Source of the DNA: Candidatus Heimdallarchaeota archaeon
GTDB taxonomy: Archaea > Asgardarchaeota > Heimdallarchaeia > Heimdallarchaeales > Kariarchaeaceae
Reading direction: 5' to 3'
Assembly: GCA_030149205.1 (NCBI GenBank)
Contig: JASBSB010000003.1
Span: 124,001-188,000, forward strand
DNA: 64,000 bases
Below are positions 53,701 to 62,864 of the stretch, piece by piece (within the stretch, counting starts at the first letter, position 1; each line of letters starts with the position of its first letter). A program made the translations under genes and the position numbers. Below the pieces are notes generated by a model. That model was not told the DNA's origin. It searched no databases and saw nothing but the letters and a program-made list of their open reading frames with translations.

Positions 53701-56700
53701 CTTCTCCGTTATGTGCTAAAAACGTGAATACTGAAAGATCCAGATTTGTGGGGGTAATATCAACAGTGTCTAGAGTAAATCTCTTACTCTTAGGAATACT
53801 TTCAGACTTTGAACTGTAAGCATCTCTAATATTATCTAACAGGTTGCCTACAGTTAAGCCAGTTTCTATTTTGGTTAACTTTAAGTCAAATAAGGTTGAT
53901 AGACGATTGAACAGAGTTTCAATATCTGGCTCTGTCAGTCCTAAATCAGTTCTTAGGTTAAGCTTTAAATCAAGAAGTTCAGGTGGGTAACCAGTTATCT
54001 CTATAATTAACCCTAAGGTTTTGGATTTAATTTCCTCTGCGAAATCTAAGCTAGTGTCCTTTTTGGTATTTTGAGAATGTACAATGGTTTGATTTTGTTT
54101 TTCAATAACTTTCGAACCCTGTAAATTGTCCTTAACAAATTGAGTTACCTTTCTAATTGTACTGTATTGACTTATATCTAAGTCCTCAATCAACGGAATT
54201 CCAAATTTTTCTCGGATTACACCAATTAATTCTGCTTGTTTGACTGTATCTATTCCAAGGTCTGCCTCCATATCTAAATCTGGCTCTAACATGGTTTCAG
54301 GATACCCTGTTTTCTCAGACACTATATTGGTCACGGTGCTTAGCACTTCATCTGCTGAGATAGGTGTACTTATATCACTCTTCACCTCAGGGCTTTTACT
54401 CATATTTTTATCTTGTTCAATTTGATTGTGTTCAGTAATTTTTGAGGCTTCTGTGGTGTTTTCGATAACAAATTCAGCGACCCTGTTAATAGTATTATAT
54501 TGACTTATATCAAGGTCTTCGATCAATGGTATCCCAAAATTGTCTCGGATTACTCCAATAAGTTCAGCTTGTTTCACTGTATCTATGCCTAGGTCAGCTT
54601 CCATATCCAGGTCTGGTTCAAGCATTTCAACTGGATAACCAGTTTTCTCAGCAACAATCTGAATAACTTGACTCAATATGTCTTCATTTACAGAACTTCT
54701 GAGATTCTTTTTCTTGGTTTTAGCACCTGGCCCTTCTACAATGACATTTACGGTCTCCTCAGTAGGACGTTCTGTGTTTGATTTTACAAACTCAGATATT
54801 TTTTGTATCGTGTTGTATTGTGAGATATCAAGGTCATCAATTAAGGGAATTCCGAACTCCTCTCTAATTATGCCAATGAGTTCAGCTTGTTTCACTGTAT
54901 CTATACCAAGATCAGCTTCCATATCAAGATCTGGCTCTAGCATCTCGACTGGATAACCAGTTTGTTCTGAAACCCTTTCTATTATTCGATTAAGTATTTT
55001 TGAATCTGTTAAACTTGCTTGGTGTTGATCAATTGGTTTAGAACTTGAGGCAGTGGGATTTATCATTGATTGATCTTTACTTATTTGTTCAATCACAAAT
55101 TCTGAAATTTTTTTAATTGTATTATATTCAGAAAGGTCGAGGTCTTCTAATAGGGGAATTTCAAAACTCTCTCTGATTATTCCAAATAATTCAGCCTGTT
55201 TAACTGTATCAATGCCTAAGTCTGCCTCCATATCAAGTTCGGGATCTAACATTTCTTTAGGATAGCCTGTTTTCTCAGCAACAATTTCTAAAACTCTCAT
55301 TAACACTTCAGGAGATGAAGAATTTTGTTTATTTGCTTGACCTTGAGTTTTAATAGAAGTAGTCTTAGTGGAAGATGAGTTCTTAGAAAGATCCATTTTG
55401 CTTAATTGTCGATTAGGAGAGGTGGATAGAGGCTTTAACAATTCGAGGATTTTTTGAACCGTGAATTCTTCATCAGATAAATTTTTTAATGTACTTTCAT
55501 CAATGTACGCAATAAAGTCTTCTTTTCTCATTCCAATTTCAGTTATTAAATTTAGTGAGTTGGTTAACAATTCCGGAGGATATCCAGTGACCATTGAAAG
55601 AATACCTAGTGGAGTTTTTGGCTCATTTACTTCATGTTTGATTGTATTTGAAACTGTCAAACTTTTCGGAAGTTTGGATACTTTAGGATCAACTGGAGTT
55701 TCCCTTGTGCTTATGACTGTTTCTTGAAAAGAGCCAATTGATGGGTTTTCTTTTACTCTGAGTGTCTTTCCAACCTCAATGAGGTCTTCTTCGGATGACC
55801 CTATGGATTTAAGCCATTTTCCATATAGCATTGTCTTTCGAGATCCATAGCTTGCTTTTTTGTATAAGACAAATGCCAGTTGTGAACCGAAACCAGCGGC
55901 TAACCGAATCGCATAAGTTATATCATGCTTTTGTCCATCACCAAACTTTAAATTTCCAAGAGCTGGATCAGGTTGTTTTAGATTTGCAATTGGTGGGACA
56001 ACTCCAAATTCTAAAGTTTTTAATGCAATTGCATCTTCAATCCCAGCACCCATAGGATGTCCGGTAAATCCTTTTGTGTTAGTTATAAAAATATTTTGAG
56101 CATGATCCCCAAAAACGTGTCTTAAGGATTCGATCTCTGCAGCTGCACTACCACCTCTTGCGGGGGTGTAGGTCTCATGACTCATAAAAATACAAGACTC
56201 AGAAATCTCTTCAGGAGTTAATGCGTGTTCTGCTGTTACTTTCTTAAAAAAGTACTCAAATTCAGAAGAGATATGAGTCACATCAAGCCTAGTTCCATGA
56301 AATGCTGAGTTTGCATAGTGAGAGCTTAGGATTTGAGCTATAGGGGCAATGCCTCTTCTTTTAGCTTCTTCCTCGGTTTCAATTACCAAACCAACAGCAC
56401 CCATTCCCACGATCATGCCATGCCTTCTCTCATCAAAAGGCAGTGCTGCTTTTGTAACGTCTCCCTCGGTTGTAGCTGCTCCAGAGGATAAAAATCCTGA
56501 ACCTATCCAGGGGAACAGATGATCACTCGTGACATTGTCAGAACCAATAATTATTACTCGTTTACATCTCCCGTTTCGTATCCAGTCTTGAGCGATTCCA
56601 ACAGCCTGAGTTGTGGATGCACACGCAGCATTCACCTGAGTGTTTGGACCTCTGGCTTTGATGAGTTGTGCAAATTGAGAATGACCCATTGATAAAATTC

Positions 56701-59700
56701 TGAAGAGAAACTTTCGATTGAATATATACTCAGGTGTATTAGATTCAAGCTCTTCTAATATATTTTCAATGAATTCTATTATTCTCTCCTTGTCCTCAGA
56801 ATCTTTTAGTTTTCGATGAATTTCAGAGTATATTATACGTGTTAATGTTTTTTCATCATCAGATTTTTTCCACTTGTAATACCGTGTGAGTTCATCTACC
56901 AGACTATCAAACCCAGGAAATGCCGAAGCAAAAATTACGCCTGTATCATCTTGTAACTCTTTGGGTAATACCCAATCACCTGGGAGGTAACTTCCAGTTG
57001 TAGTTTTGACGTATTCTCTCTGAAGTGGGATGTAAGCATCCTTAAGGGCTTCAAGGCCTGCTGCAATCGCAAGTTTTGTTGATGAATCATAGGTTTCAAT
57101 TAATTTTTCTGCTAACTGAAATTCTGCCACTAAATCAAATTTTCCGGGTTGTGCAGCTAATTTAATGACATCAGACCGCTTGTTGATTTTGTCTAGGGTT
57201 GGGCTCCCCTTGTCTCTTTTTACTAATTTGACTATGTTTTTGTCAGTTTGTTCATCTAAAGCGACCTCTGATAATTGATCAATGAGGTTTTCTCCCCTAA
57301 ATATTCTTTGGATATTTTTTGAATCAAAGATTTCTTTGTATTTACCCGGAAGACCTACCCCTGTACCTGTAACTACAATATTATCAAGGTTTATACCCAT
57401 TCGACTAATTTTATCTGAAAGCTTAAGGGAGGATTCTTGCTTAAACCTGTTAAAACTCTCTTCTACAAACTTGTTAAGTAAGTCACCTTGGAACTGCAAG
57501 TAAGACTTAAACATAGGGTCATATTTTGCATCTGCTGTGATATAATTATCTGAATTAAAACTGTGTTGAATTTCACCTTGAAACTCATCTTTGGTTAAGG
57601 CAGTACGAATTTGAGGTGAAATCTCCTTTACTTGAGGAGTTTTTGTAAATTTGTTGGAGTATGAAAAGTGGGATAATGTTGGTGTGGCTACCTTAACATC
57701 ATAAATACTCTTGTCAATCAAATTTCCTTCAATGGATGGCTTGATCACCATTTTCCCAGCAGCAAACAATCCGGCTAATGCCTCATTGAGTTGCTTGGTT
57801 TCTCCCTTCTTGGGATGAACTGTTATTAAAGTTAGTGAGTTCTCATCTGAAAGTATTGTTTCCACAAAGCTAGATAAAGCTCTTTTTGGTCCGACTTCAA
57901 CAAAGATTCTCCCACCATTTTTATATAAATTATTAATTTGTTGAACCCATTCTACCGCAGATTCAACTTGTTTCTCCAGTAGAGATCTTATCTTCTCAGG
58001 ATCCTCTGGAAATAATTCTCCTAACACATTTGAAGAGACAGGAATTGTTGGTTTATTAAAGGTAATTTGTCTTAAGAATTCTGCCAGTTCTTGTGCTGCT
58101 GGTGCTACAATCTCAGAATGAAATGCAGCAGAAACATTCAATTTTACACATGAAATACCATTTTCAGAGAACACTTTTATAGCCTTTTCAATTCCAACCG
58201 TTGAACCAGAGATTACTGTACTAGTAGTAGAATTTTTGTTTGCTGGAATTACGTAATCATCAATGGTCTTTAAAATTTCCTCGATTTTCTCATACGGAGC
58301 ATTAACAGAGGCCATGCTTCCCTTATCAGAGGCATCCACGTTAGCCATAGCTTTACCTCTTACTGCCACTGCCTTTAACGCATCAGAAAAACTCAGTACA
58401 TTAGCTGCAACTAAAGCTGCGTACTCTCCTAAAGAATGTCCAGCAACCATGTCAGGCTCAACACCGAGAGTTTGAAGCAACCTAAAGACAGCAATATCTG
58501 CCAATAGCATTGCAGGTTGTGTAAACTGAGTTTGTTTTAACTTCTCTTCCAATTCTTTTTCTTTCCCACTTTTAGAATAAATTATTCCTGAGAGAGGTTC
58601 ACCTAAAAACTCAAATAAAACTTCATCTGCCTCTGAGATCGTCTTCTTAACAATTGGAAATTTTGTAGATAGCTCTTTTAACATGTTAACATATTGTGAA
58701 CCTTGTCCTGGAAACATAAACACGGTTTTTCCTTCAGGTAACGTATCTGAATAAAATATTCCTCGCTTTTGATAGAAACTGAAATTTGAACTATCATCTA
58801 ACAGAGTTTGAACCATATCTAATTCTTTCTGCAATTCTTCTATATTTTTGGGAGCTAGTGCAACTCTTTCTTTGAACATGGGGTTAAAACTATCAGGCAA
58901 ATTCAGCAAAGAGTATCTAGAGTCTCGCTCATCAGGTATTGACTCCCTTATTTTGTTGACTTGGTTAATTAGTTCAGATTTAGTTTCTGCACTTAAAAAA
59001 ATAGGTTCTGAAGCAAATTCTGAGTCAACAAAAAATTCAATGACTTGGTCTTCATAGTCTTTGGTATTTTCAAAATCATATGAATAATTTGGATTGTATT
59101 CTTGCATTACCACGTGAAAGTTTGTTCCTCCAAATCCAAATGAAGAAACGCCAGCTGTTCTTAACCCTTCGCACTCCCATTTTTTTGTTTTGGTGTTTAC
59201 ATAAAAAGGACTTTTTTCCCAGTCAATGTTTGGATTTGGATTCTCAAAATTGATTGAAGGTGGTAATACTTTGTTGTAAATTGCCAGGGCAACTTTAATA
59301 ATGGCGGCTGCTCCAGCTGCACTCTTCAAGTGACCTATCTGACTTTTGATAGAACCTATGGGGATTGATGAAAGTTTAACATTGTCCTCCATAAACACCT
59401 TTGATATTGTATCTACTTCTACCACATCTCCCACCTTTGTGGAGGTTCCATGAGCTTCTATAAGTGAAATTTCATGTGGGCTTACTTTTCCCGCTTTCAA
59501 AGCCCTCCTGATTGCTAATTCTTGACCAATTGGGTTTGGTGCTGTGATCCCCTTACCCCTTCCATCAGAGGATGAGCCAACTCCACGTACCAGTGCATAA
59601 ATTTTGTCACCATGAGAAATGGCATCAGAAAGTCTTTTTAAGACAAAAAAACCAACTCCTTCACCCATTACAAATCCATTGGCTCTCTCATCAAATGGAT

Positions 59701-60544
59701 AGGAACCGTCTGGGGAAAGAGCACCGATCTTACAGAATTTAACATAAGTGCTGACATCCATTGACCTGTCTGCTCCCCCACAAAGAACCACATCAACCTC
59801 TTTGCTGATCAAACTTTTATATGCCTCGTCTATCGCAGCCATGGATGAGGCGCAAGCTGCATCTGTAGTTAAATTCTTGCCACGCAGATTAAATACATTA
59901 GCAATTCTTCCAGCAATAACATTTGCTAGCTCTCCAGGCATTGAATCTTCATTTATTTCTCTAAATCGAGATTTATATTGCTTTTCGAGGTTTTCTAACA
60001 ACAGTACCTGTTGTTCTGATTCTAGTTTTGAGAATTCTGGTGTCTCTCTTAGGGTCTCTACAACCTCAGGAAAATAAACTCTTCTTGTATATTCTCGAAC
60101 AACTTCACCTCCCATTGAATTTCCCAAAATAACAGCGGTGTTTTCTCTGTTAAAATTTTTATTCTCGTAATTTGCGTCCTCTAATGCCTCTTTTGCCGCT
60201 GTTAAAGCAAGCTGTTGCAGAGGATCAATTTGTTTGGCCATATTTGGAGGTATTCGAAAATTCAACCCATTAAATTCAAAATTTTTCACAAATCCTCCGA
60301 TTTTGGTGTAGGTTTTATCTGGTGCACCTTTGTCAGTGTTGTAATACAGTTTAGGATCCCAACGTTCAGAATCTACTTCAGTGATAGAATTTTTTCCTGA
60401 TGTTATGTTTTCCCAAAATTCTTTTGAATTTAATGCGTCTGGCATTATAGCCCCTACACCAATTATCGCTACAGGTTCGAGAACATTGATTCTAGGTTCT
60501 TGAAATTGAATGTTTTCTGATTTTGTAGAGTTGTTTGACACCAT
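50708..60544 (-). CDS. type I fatty-acid/polyketide megasynthase: KS-AT-KS-carrier array-KR-DH-PPTase
   Basis: The product is about 3,278 residues (ATG 60544; TTG 60553 adds three). Domains: KS1 22-482 (C231 in DAACASSM, H365, H405); AT 605-930 (S704 in GHSLGEY, H809); KS2 1050-1562 (C1308 in NAACASTT, H1456, H1496); six carrier-like repeats 1640-2242; ketoreductase about 2240-2692 (GGAQGI, S2602, Y2615, N2619); double-hotdog dehydratase 2757-3040 (H2789/H2790 in LDHHRIDDKAVLPG, HGPKYQ, Glu2964 where Asp is usual); Sfp-type phosphopantetheinyl transferase 3057-3278 (GFDLEKVE, WSIKESAMKAK). The layout is closest to PfaA-type PUFA and related secondary-lipid synthases, with a second KS added. 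No thioesterase is seen. It lies between the carboxylase genes and fabI on one strand, so malonyl-CoA supply and enoyl reduction are encoded beside it. The product is probably a fatty acid. Confidence 0.93.
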   Translation of the reverse strand: MVSNNSTKSENIQFQEPRINVLEPVAIIGVGAIMPDALNSKEFWENITSGKNSITEVDSERWDPKLYYNTDKGAPDKTYTKIGGFVKNFEFNGLNFRIPPNMAKQIDPLQQLALTAAKEALEDANYENKNFNRENTAVILGNSMGGEVVREYTRRVYFPEVVETLRETPEFSKLESEQQVLLLENLEKQYKSRFREINEDSMPGELANVIAGRIANVFNLRGKNLTTDAACASSMAAIDEAYKSLISKEVDVVLCGGADRSMDVSTYVKFCKIGALSPDGSYPFDERANGFVMGEGVGFFVLKRLSDAISHGDKIYALVRGVGSSSDGRGKGITAPNPIGQELAIRRALKAGKVSPHEISLIEAHGTSTKVGDVVEVDTISKVFMEDNVKLSSIPIGSIKSQIGHLKSAAGAAAIIKVALAIYNKVLPPSINFENPNPNIDWEKSPFYVNTKTKKWECEGLRTAGVSSFGFGGTNFHVVMQEYNPNYSYDFENTKDYEDQVIEFFVDSEFASEPIFLSAETKSELINQVNKIRESIPDERDSRYSLLNLPDSFNPMFKERVALAPKNIEELQKELDMVQTLLDDSSNFSFYQKRGIFYSDTLPEGKTVFMFPGQGSQYVNMLKELSTKFPIVKKTISEADEVLFEFLGEPLSGIIYSKSGKEKELEEKLKQTQFTQPAMLLADIAVFRLLQTLGVEPDMVAGHSLGEYAALVAANVLSFSDALKAVAVRGKAMANVDASDKGSMASVNAPYEKIEEILKTIDDYVIPANKNSTTSTVISGSTVGIEKAIKVFSENGISCVKLNVSAAFHSEIVAPAAQELAEFLRQITFNKPTIPVSSNVLGELFPEDPEKIRSLLEKQVESAVEWVQQINNLYKNGGRIFVEVGPKRALSSFVETILSDENSLTLITVHPKKGETKQLNEALAGLFAAGKMVIKPSIEGNLIDKSIYDVKVATPTLSHFSYSNKFTKTPQVKEISPQIRTALTKDEFQGEIQHSFNSDNYITADAKYDPMFKSYLQFQGDLLNKFVEESFNRFKQESSLKLSDKISRMGINLDNIVVTGTGVGLPGKYKEIFDSKNIQRIFRGENLIDQLSEVALDEQTDKNIVKLVKRDKGSPTLDKINKRSDVIKLAAQPGKFDLVAEFQLAEKLIETYDSSTKLAIAAGLEALKDAYIPLQREYVKTTTGSYLPGDWVLPKELQDDTGVIFASAFPGFDSLVDELTRYYKWKKSDDEKTLTRIIYSEIHRKLKDSEDKERIIEFIENILEELESNTPEYIFNRKFLFRILSMGHSQFAQLIKARGPNTQVNAACASTTQAVGIAQDWIRNGRCKRVIIIGSDNVTSDHLFPWIGSGFLSSGAATTEGDVTKAALPFDERRHGMIVGMGAVGLVIETEEEAKRRGIAPIAQILSSHYANSAFHGTRLDVTHISSEFEYFFKKVTAEHALTPEEISESCIFMSHETYTPARGGSAAAEIESLRHVFGDHAQNIFITNTKGFTGHPMGAGIEDAIALKTLEFGVVPPIANLKQPDPALGNLKFGDGQKHDITYAIRLAAGFGSQLAFVLYKKASYGSRKTMLYGKWLKSIGSSEEDLIEVGKTLRVKENPSIGSFQETVISTRETPVDPKVSKLPKSLTVSNTIKHEVNEPKTPLGILSMVTGYPPELLTNSLNLITEIGMRKEDFIAYIDESTLKNLSDEEFTVQKILELLKPLSTSPNRQLSKMDLSKNSSSTKTTSIKTQGQANKQNSSSPEVLMRVLEIVAEKTGYPKEMLDPELDMEADLGIDTVKQAELFGIIRESFEIPLLEDLDLSEYNTIKKISEFVIEQISKDQSMINPTASSSKPIDQHQASLTDSKILNRIIERVSEQTGYPVEMLEPDLDMEADLGIDTVKQAELIGIIREEFGIPLIDDLDISQYNTIQKISEFVKSNTERPTEETVNVIVEGPGAKTKKKNLRSSVNEDILSQVIQIVAEKTGYPVEMLEPDLDMEADLGIDTVKQAELIGVIRDNFGIPLIEDLDISQYNTINRVAEFVIENTTEASKITEHNQIEQDKNMSKSPEVKSDISTPISADEVLSTVTNIVSEKTGYPETMLEPDLDMEADLGIDTVKQAELIGVIREKFGIPLIEDLDISQYSTIRKVTQFVKDNLQGSKVIEKQNQTIVHSQNTKKDTSLDFAEEIKSKTLGLIIEITGYPPELLDLKLNLRTDLGLTEPDIETLFNRLSTLFDLKLTKIETGLTVGNLLDNIRDAYSSKSESIPKSKRFTLDTVDITPTNLDLSVFTFLAHNGEGISELNLINSIPNSLPKNLVLLNIDENLITDIPSFFDRIKNDIDDILSLNLISINSETDSINKISPLEGAIGGMLKALKAEFSKLKGSIIVSDDIKTALQYLNHDLTEILVSTQSAKATALLENGDLSPESIKLPESPTLLVTGGAQGITFETTSNLIKRFKNPKIIVIGRTKVLSNAEDLSTYDSEQLKKFKSDLLQKLKSKNDKVTPVLLENEYSKFIKSANVYKSMKKYQESGASVLYISCDITNQDEVREAIKVNMNELDIDHFNIVIHGAGIEISRPTKQKSKDEFSLVYNTKVLGYQSIEPFITEDTDRVILFTSVAGRFGNATQVDYSAANEYLTKTSDKLRSRGIESTAIDWSAWSEVGMATRGSTMTVLSMAGVTPISPQEGVKRFLDEFFYGNETEVVISGELGKLLENTPIKKGHLAKHDRQDSIEGVEVNEEISSKRGSVGNNKNEQSAKFEIPSTISSKSEVDSEYPMIDFYSIEGGIPYAGRLLSLSRDLYLDHHRIDDKAVLPGVMGLETIIEFVQRFDGIPRSLVDVSFESPIKLPRDQPLEVFVIPEESNELMGVTHLHLKSKFIGPDGKQLGDLRDHFRVGVIEGKSLPAMRYFPEEMNSLISQEGILMQKAQIYDLFFHGPKYQVIDFVASLSENSILTKIDTDTGTLFNNQDAKVSFQPLLIEACFQTAGLYGLLQKGVMSLPSKVRKVQHYTSDLPATYVFAIFLAENSMTSLYNVYAFNEKLELVCELREFEMIHTGKSPVTHSLKISEDEIEVALLEHQLYKLSENGVVLSTKVLEDINEDVLDSYFTKAGKVLYSRLKVKKRRMEWSAGQIAAKRAISIKFNLPEDEIEIVKDEMGKPKGVYQGVDFPVTISHSNGYAIAVSDEYLNLGFDLEKVEERDKSFIKTAFTKNEIEEFSIEPEKIQIITQLWSIKESAMKAKGTGLKAKLKSTKVQNGHSTHKYSVLIGDSKILVKSSVNDKWAMSLAIMEETKND
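53819..55621 (-). repeat. tandem carrier-domain repeats inside the megasynthase
   Basis: Six consecutive carrier-like units of about 100-110 codons each are read on the minus strand. The four inner units share the near-identical DMEADLGIDTVKQAEL core with a TGYP motif about 20 residues before it, and are 309, 318 and 333 bp apart. The outer two (TGYPPELLTNSLNL and TGYPPELLDLKLNL) have lost the attachment motif. In all four inner units the attachment residue is Thr (1780, 1883, 1989, 2100) rather than Ser. PUFA synthases also carry tandem carriers, which raise output. Confidence 0.88.
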
Positions 60545-60595
60545 TTTATTCAATTTTAAAAATGAATAACGATTAATAAAATCTCCTAATAATTC

Positions 60596-60604
60596 ATTAT
60601 ATAG
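60596..60604 (-). promoter_or_regulatory. possible internal TATA box before the megasynthase
   Basis: On the minus strand CTATATAATG lies about 55 bp before ATG 60544, in the 99-bp gap after the carboxyltransferase gene. It would start a transcript roughly 30 nt before the ATG. It may add megasynthase expression beside read-through from the carboxylase genes. The region is A+T-rich, so the match could be chance. Confidence 0.3.
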
Positions 60605-60643
60605 GCATATAATTGTATTCCCATATAATAAAATTTGTTAGAA

Positions 60644-62224
60644 TTAAAGTGGGATATTACCGTGCTTTTTACCGATTCTTAGTTCTCGTTTGGTAAGAAG
60701 TGGCCACAGTGCTTCAATTAATTTTGGTCGCGTTTCTTCTGGAGATATAATTTCATCAATATACCCATAAGAGGCTGCTTCATAAGGTGTGTAAAACTTC
60801 TCCCGATATTCTGCTTCAATTTTTTGTTGTTCTTTTATGGGGTCTTTTGCTTTAGATAATTGTTTGCTAAAAATTATATTAACTGCAGCCTCTGATCCCA
60901 TAACTGCAATCTCAGCGGTAGGCCAGGCAAAATTAACATCAGTACCTAGATGCTTGGAGGCCATAACAATATAAGCCCCACCGAAAGCCTTTCTGGTTAC
61001 TACGGCAATTTTTGGTACTGTCGCCTCACAATATGCATATAGTAACTTTGCACCATTTCGAATGATTCCTTTCCATTCTTGATCTACACCCGGTAAGAAA
61101 CCAGGGACATCCACAAATGTAATAATGGGAATGTTAAAGGAATCACAAAGCCTCACGAATTTGGATGCCTTTATAGAACCCTCTGAATCTAAAGCTCCAG
61201 CCAATACAGGTGGTTGATTTGCAACTATTCCAATGGGGTAACCATTTAATCGTGCAAATCCAATGACAACATTCTTTGCCCATTTTTCATGGATTTCGAA
61301 GAAGTCTCCATGATCAACTACTGAACAAATTACTTTTTTCATATCATAGGGTAATTTGTTGTCATCTGGAATCAGTGAATTAAGACCTTCATCCATTCTG
61401 GATTTGTCATCTGTAGGTTCTAATACCGGTGGAAGTTCCAAGTTGTTTGAAGGAAGAAAACTAAGCAACCTTCGAATAATCTGAATTGAGTCTCTTTCAT
61501 CATTCCCGTTGAAGTGTGCAACTCCAGATTTTAAGGTGTGTATAGAAGCACCCCCAAGCTCTTCAAATGAAATGTCTTCTCCGGTCACAGTTTTAACAAC
61601 TGATGGACCAGTCACAAACATATGGGATGTTTCCTTAGTCATTATTATAAAATCAGTTAATGCAGGGGAGTATACGGCACCTCCAGCAGATGGACCAACA
61701 ATTACAGATATTTGGGGGATTACACCTGAGGCATTTACATTTCTAAAGAAGATTTCTCCATACCCTGCGAGTGAGTCTACACCCTCTTGAATTCTGGCTC
61801 CCCCAGAATCGTTAAAACCGATTACCGGTGCACCATTTTTCATGGCTTGGTCTATTATATGAGCAATCTTTTTGGCATGAGAGTTCCCTAATGATCCTCC
61901 CATAATTGTAAAATCTTGGGCATACACATATACTAATCTCTCATCAACCCTCCCATATCCTGTGACCACACCATCCCCCAGGTACTTTTTGTTTTCGAGA
62001 CCAAATTGATTTTTGTGATGGGTTACAAAGGTCCCAGTTTCAACAAAGGTCTCTGGGTCTAATAAAAGTTGGATTCTCTCTCTGGCAGTGTATTTTCCCT
62101 TATCATGTTGTGCATCAATTCTTCTTTGACCACCTCCAATCAAGGCTTCCTGATATTTTTCCTTGTATTCTTCTATCTTAGCTTTTGTTGTCTCCTCCTG
62201 AGATTTTTTTTGCTGAGATTCCAT
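60644..62224 (-). CDS. pccB: acyl-CoA carboxylase carboxyltransferase (PccB/AccD5 type)
   Basis: This 526-residue protein has two crotonase-like halves. The N-terminal half contains GGQRRIDAQHDKGKYTARER, FNDSGGARIQEGV and the acyl-CoA oxyanion-hole region; the C-terminal half contains ITFVDVPGFLPGVDQEW, RKAFGGAYIVMASKHLG and WPTAEIAVMGSEAAVNI. It moves the carboxyl group from carboxybiotin to acetyl-CoA or propionyl-CoA. Next to a megasynthase, acetyl-CoA to malonyl-CoA is the most sensible role. It lies 61 bp after the biotin carrier gene and 99 bp before the megasynthase ATG, all on one strand. Confidence 0.96.
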   Translation of the reverse strand: MESQQKKSQEETTKAKIEEYKEKYQEALIGGGQRRIDAQHDKGKYTARERIQLLLDPETFVETGTFVTHHKNQFGLENKKYLGDGVVTGYGRVDERLVYVYAQDFTIMGGSLGNSHAKKIAHIIDQAMKNGAPVIGFNDSGGARIQEGVDSLAGYGEIFFRNVNASGVIPQISVIVGPSAGGAVYSPALTDFIIMTKETSHMFVTGPSVVKTVTGEDISFEELGGASIHTLKSGVAHFNGNDERDSIQIIRRLLSFLPSNNLELPPVLEPTDDKSRMDEGLNSLIPDDNKLPYDMKKVICSVVDHGDFFEIHEKWAKNVVIGFARLNGYPIGIVANQPPVLAGALDSEGSIKASKFVRLCDSFNIPIITFVDVPGFLPGVDQEWKGIIRNGAKLLYAYCEATVPKIAVVTRKAFGGAYIVMASKHLGTDVNFAWPTAEIAVMGSEAAVNIIFSKQLSKAKDPIKEQQKIEAEYREKFYTPYEAASYGYIDEIISPEETRPKLIEALWPLLTKRELRIGKKHGNIPL

Positions 62225-62285
62225 ATGATATTGAATATTTCGGGTGTATTTAAGAGTATTAACTGTGAGTTAGATGGATTGAAAT

Positions 62286-62864
62286 TTAAACAGTTTTGTG
62301 TTTTTTGATTACAATCAAAGGGTCATCAGTGTTAACTTGATCAGAAGATTTTACAAGAATTCTATCAATATACCCCGAACTTTGGCTGATTATTTCATTT
62401 TGCATTTTCATCGCTTCAAGAGTAAGAAGCTTCTGACCTTCCTCAATTTTATCACCGATTTTTACCAGAATTTCCACAACGATCCCTGGTAATGGAGCAT
62501 TCACTTGCTCAACACTAGAACCACCGGATGTTTTCCTCTTCAATTTGGGGAGACTTGGGATAAAAGTAAATTCTATAGGTCTGCCATCCAGATAAATGGT
62601 TCCCTCTGATTTGGATATTTTGTAACTATGGTCACCAATAATCACAATATTATCTTTACCGATCGACTCTATCACAGGTCTATACACTTTATCATCCATT
62701 GAAATTTCTCCAGTGTTTTTGTTGAACAGTAGGCTCATGTTTCGCCCGTTAAGATTTATATCATAAGGAAGAAAATCCTTAGAAAGTGTTGGTGGTTTGA
62801 TCTTCTCAGACTTCTTCTTCTCTTGGGCCTCCATAGACCTTTCAATTGTACCTTTTGACATCAT
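62286..62864 (-). CDS. biotin carboxyl carrier protein of acyl-CoA carboxylase
   Basis: This protein of 192 residues has a C-terminal biotinyl domain (about 118-192) with the attachment motif EAMKMQNEI and NAPLPGIVVEILVKIGDKIE before it. An N-terminal beta-rich part resembles the linker domain of propionyl/acetyl-CoA carboxylase alpha chains. In bacteria this is often fused to biotin carboxylase; here it is separate. ATG 62864 forms an ATGA junction with the biotin carboxylase stop and follows GAGGTG, a strong ribosome site. Confidence 0.93.
   Translation of the reverse strand: MMSKGTIERSMEAQEKKKSEKIKPPTLSKDFLPYDINLNGRNMSLLFNKNTGEISMDDKVYRPVIESIGKDNIVIIGDHSYKISKSEGTIYLDGRPIEFTFIPSLPKLKRKTSGGSSVEQVNAPLPGIVVEILVKIGDKIEEGQKLLTLEAMKMQNEIISQSSGYIDRILVKSSDQVNTDDPLIVIKKHKTV

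Noticed and set aside
53202..53819. A 205-codon plus-strand ORF
   Set aside because: It is antisense inside the megasynthase ketoreductase region and its Ser/Leu-rich text looks like the reverse of coding sequence.
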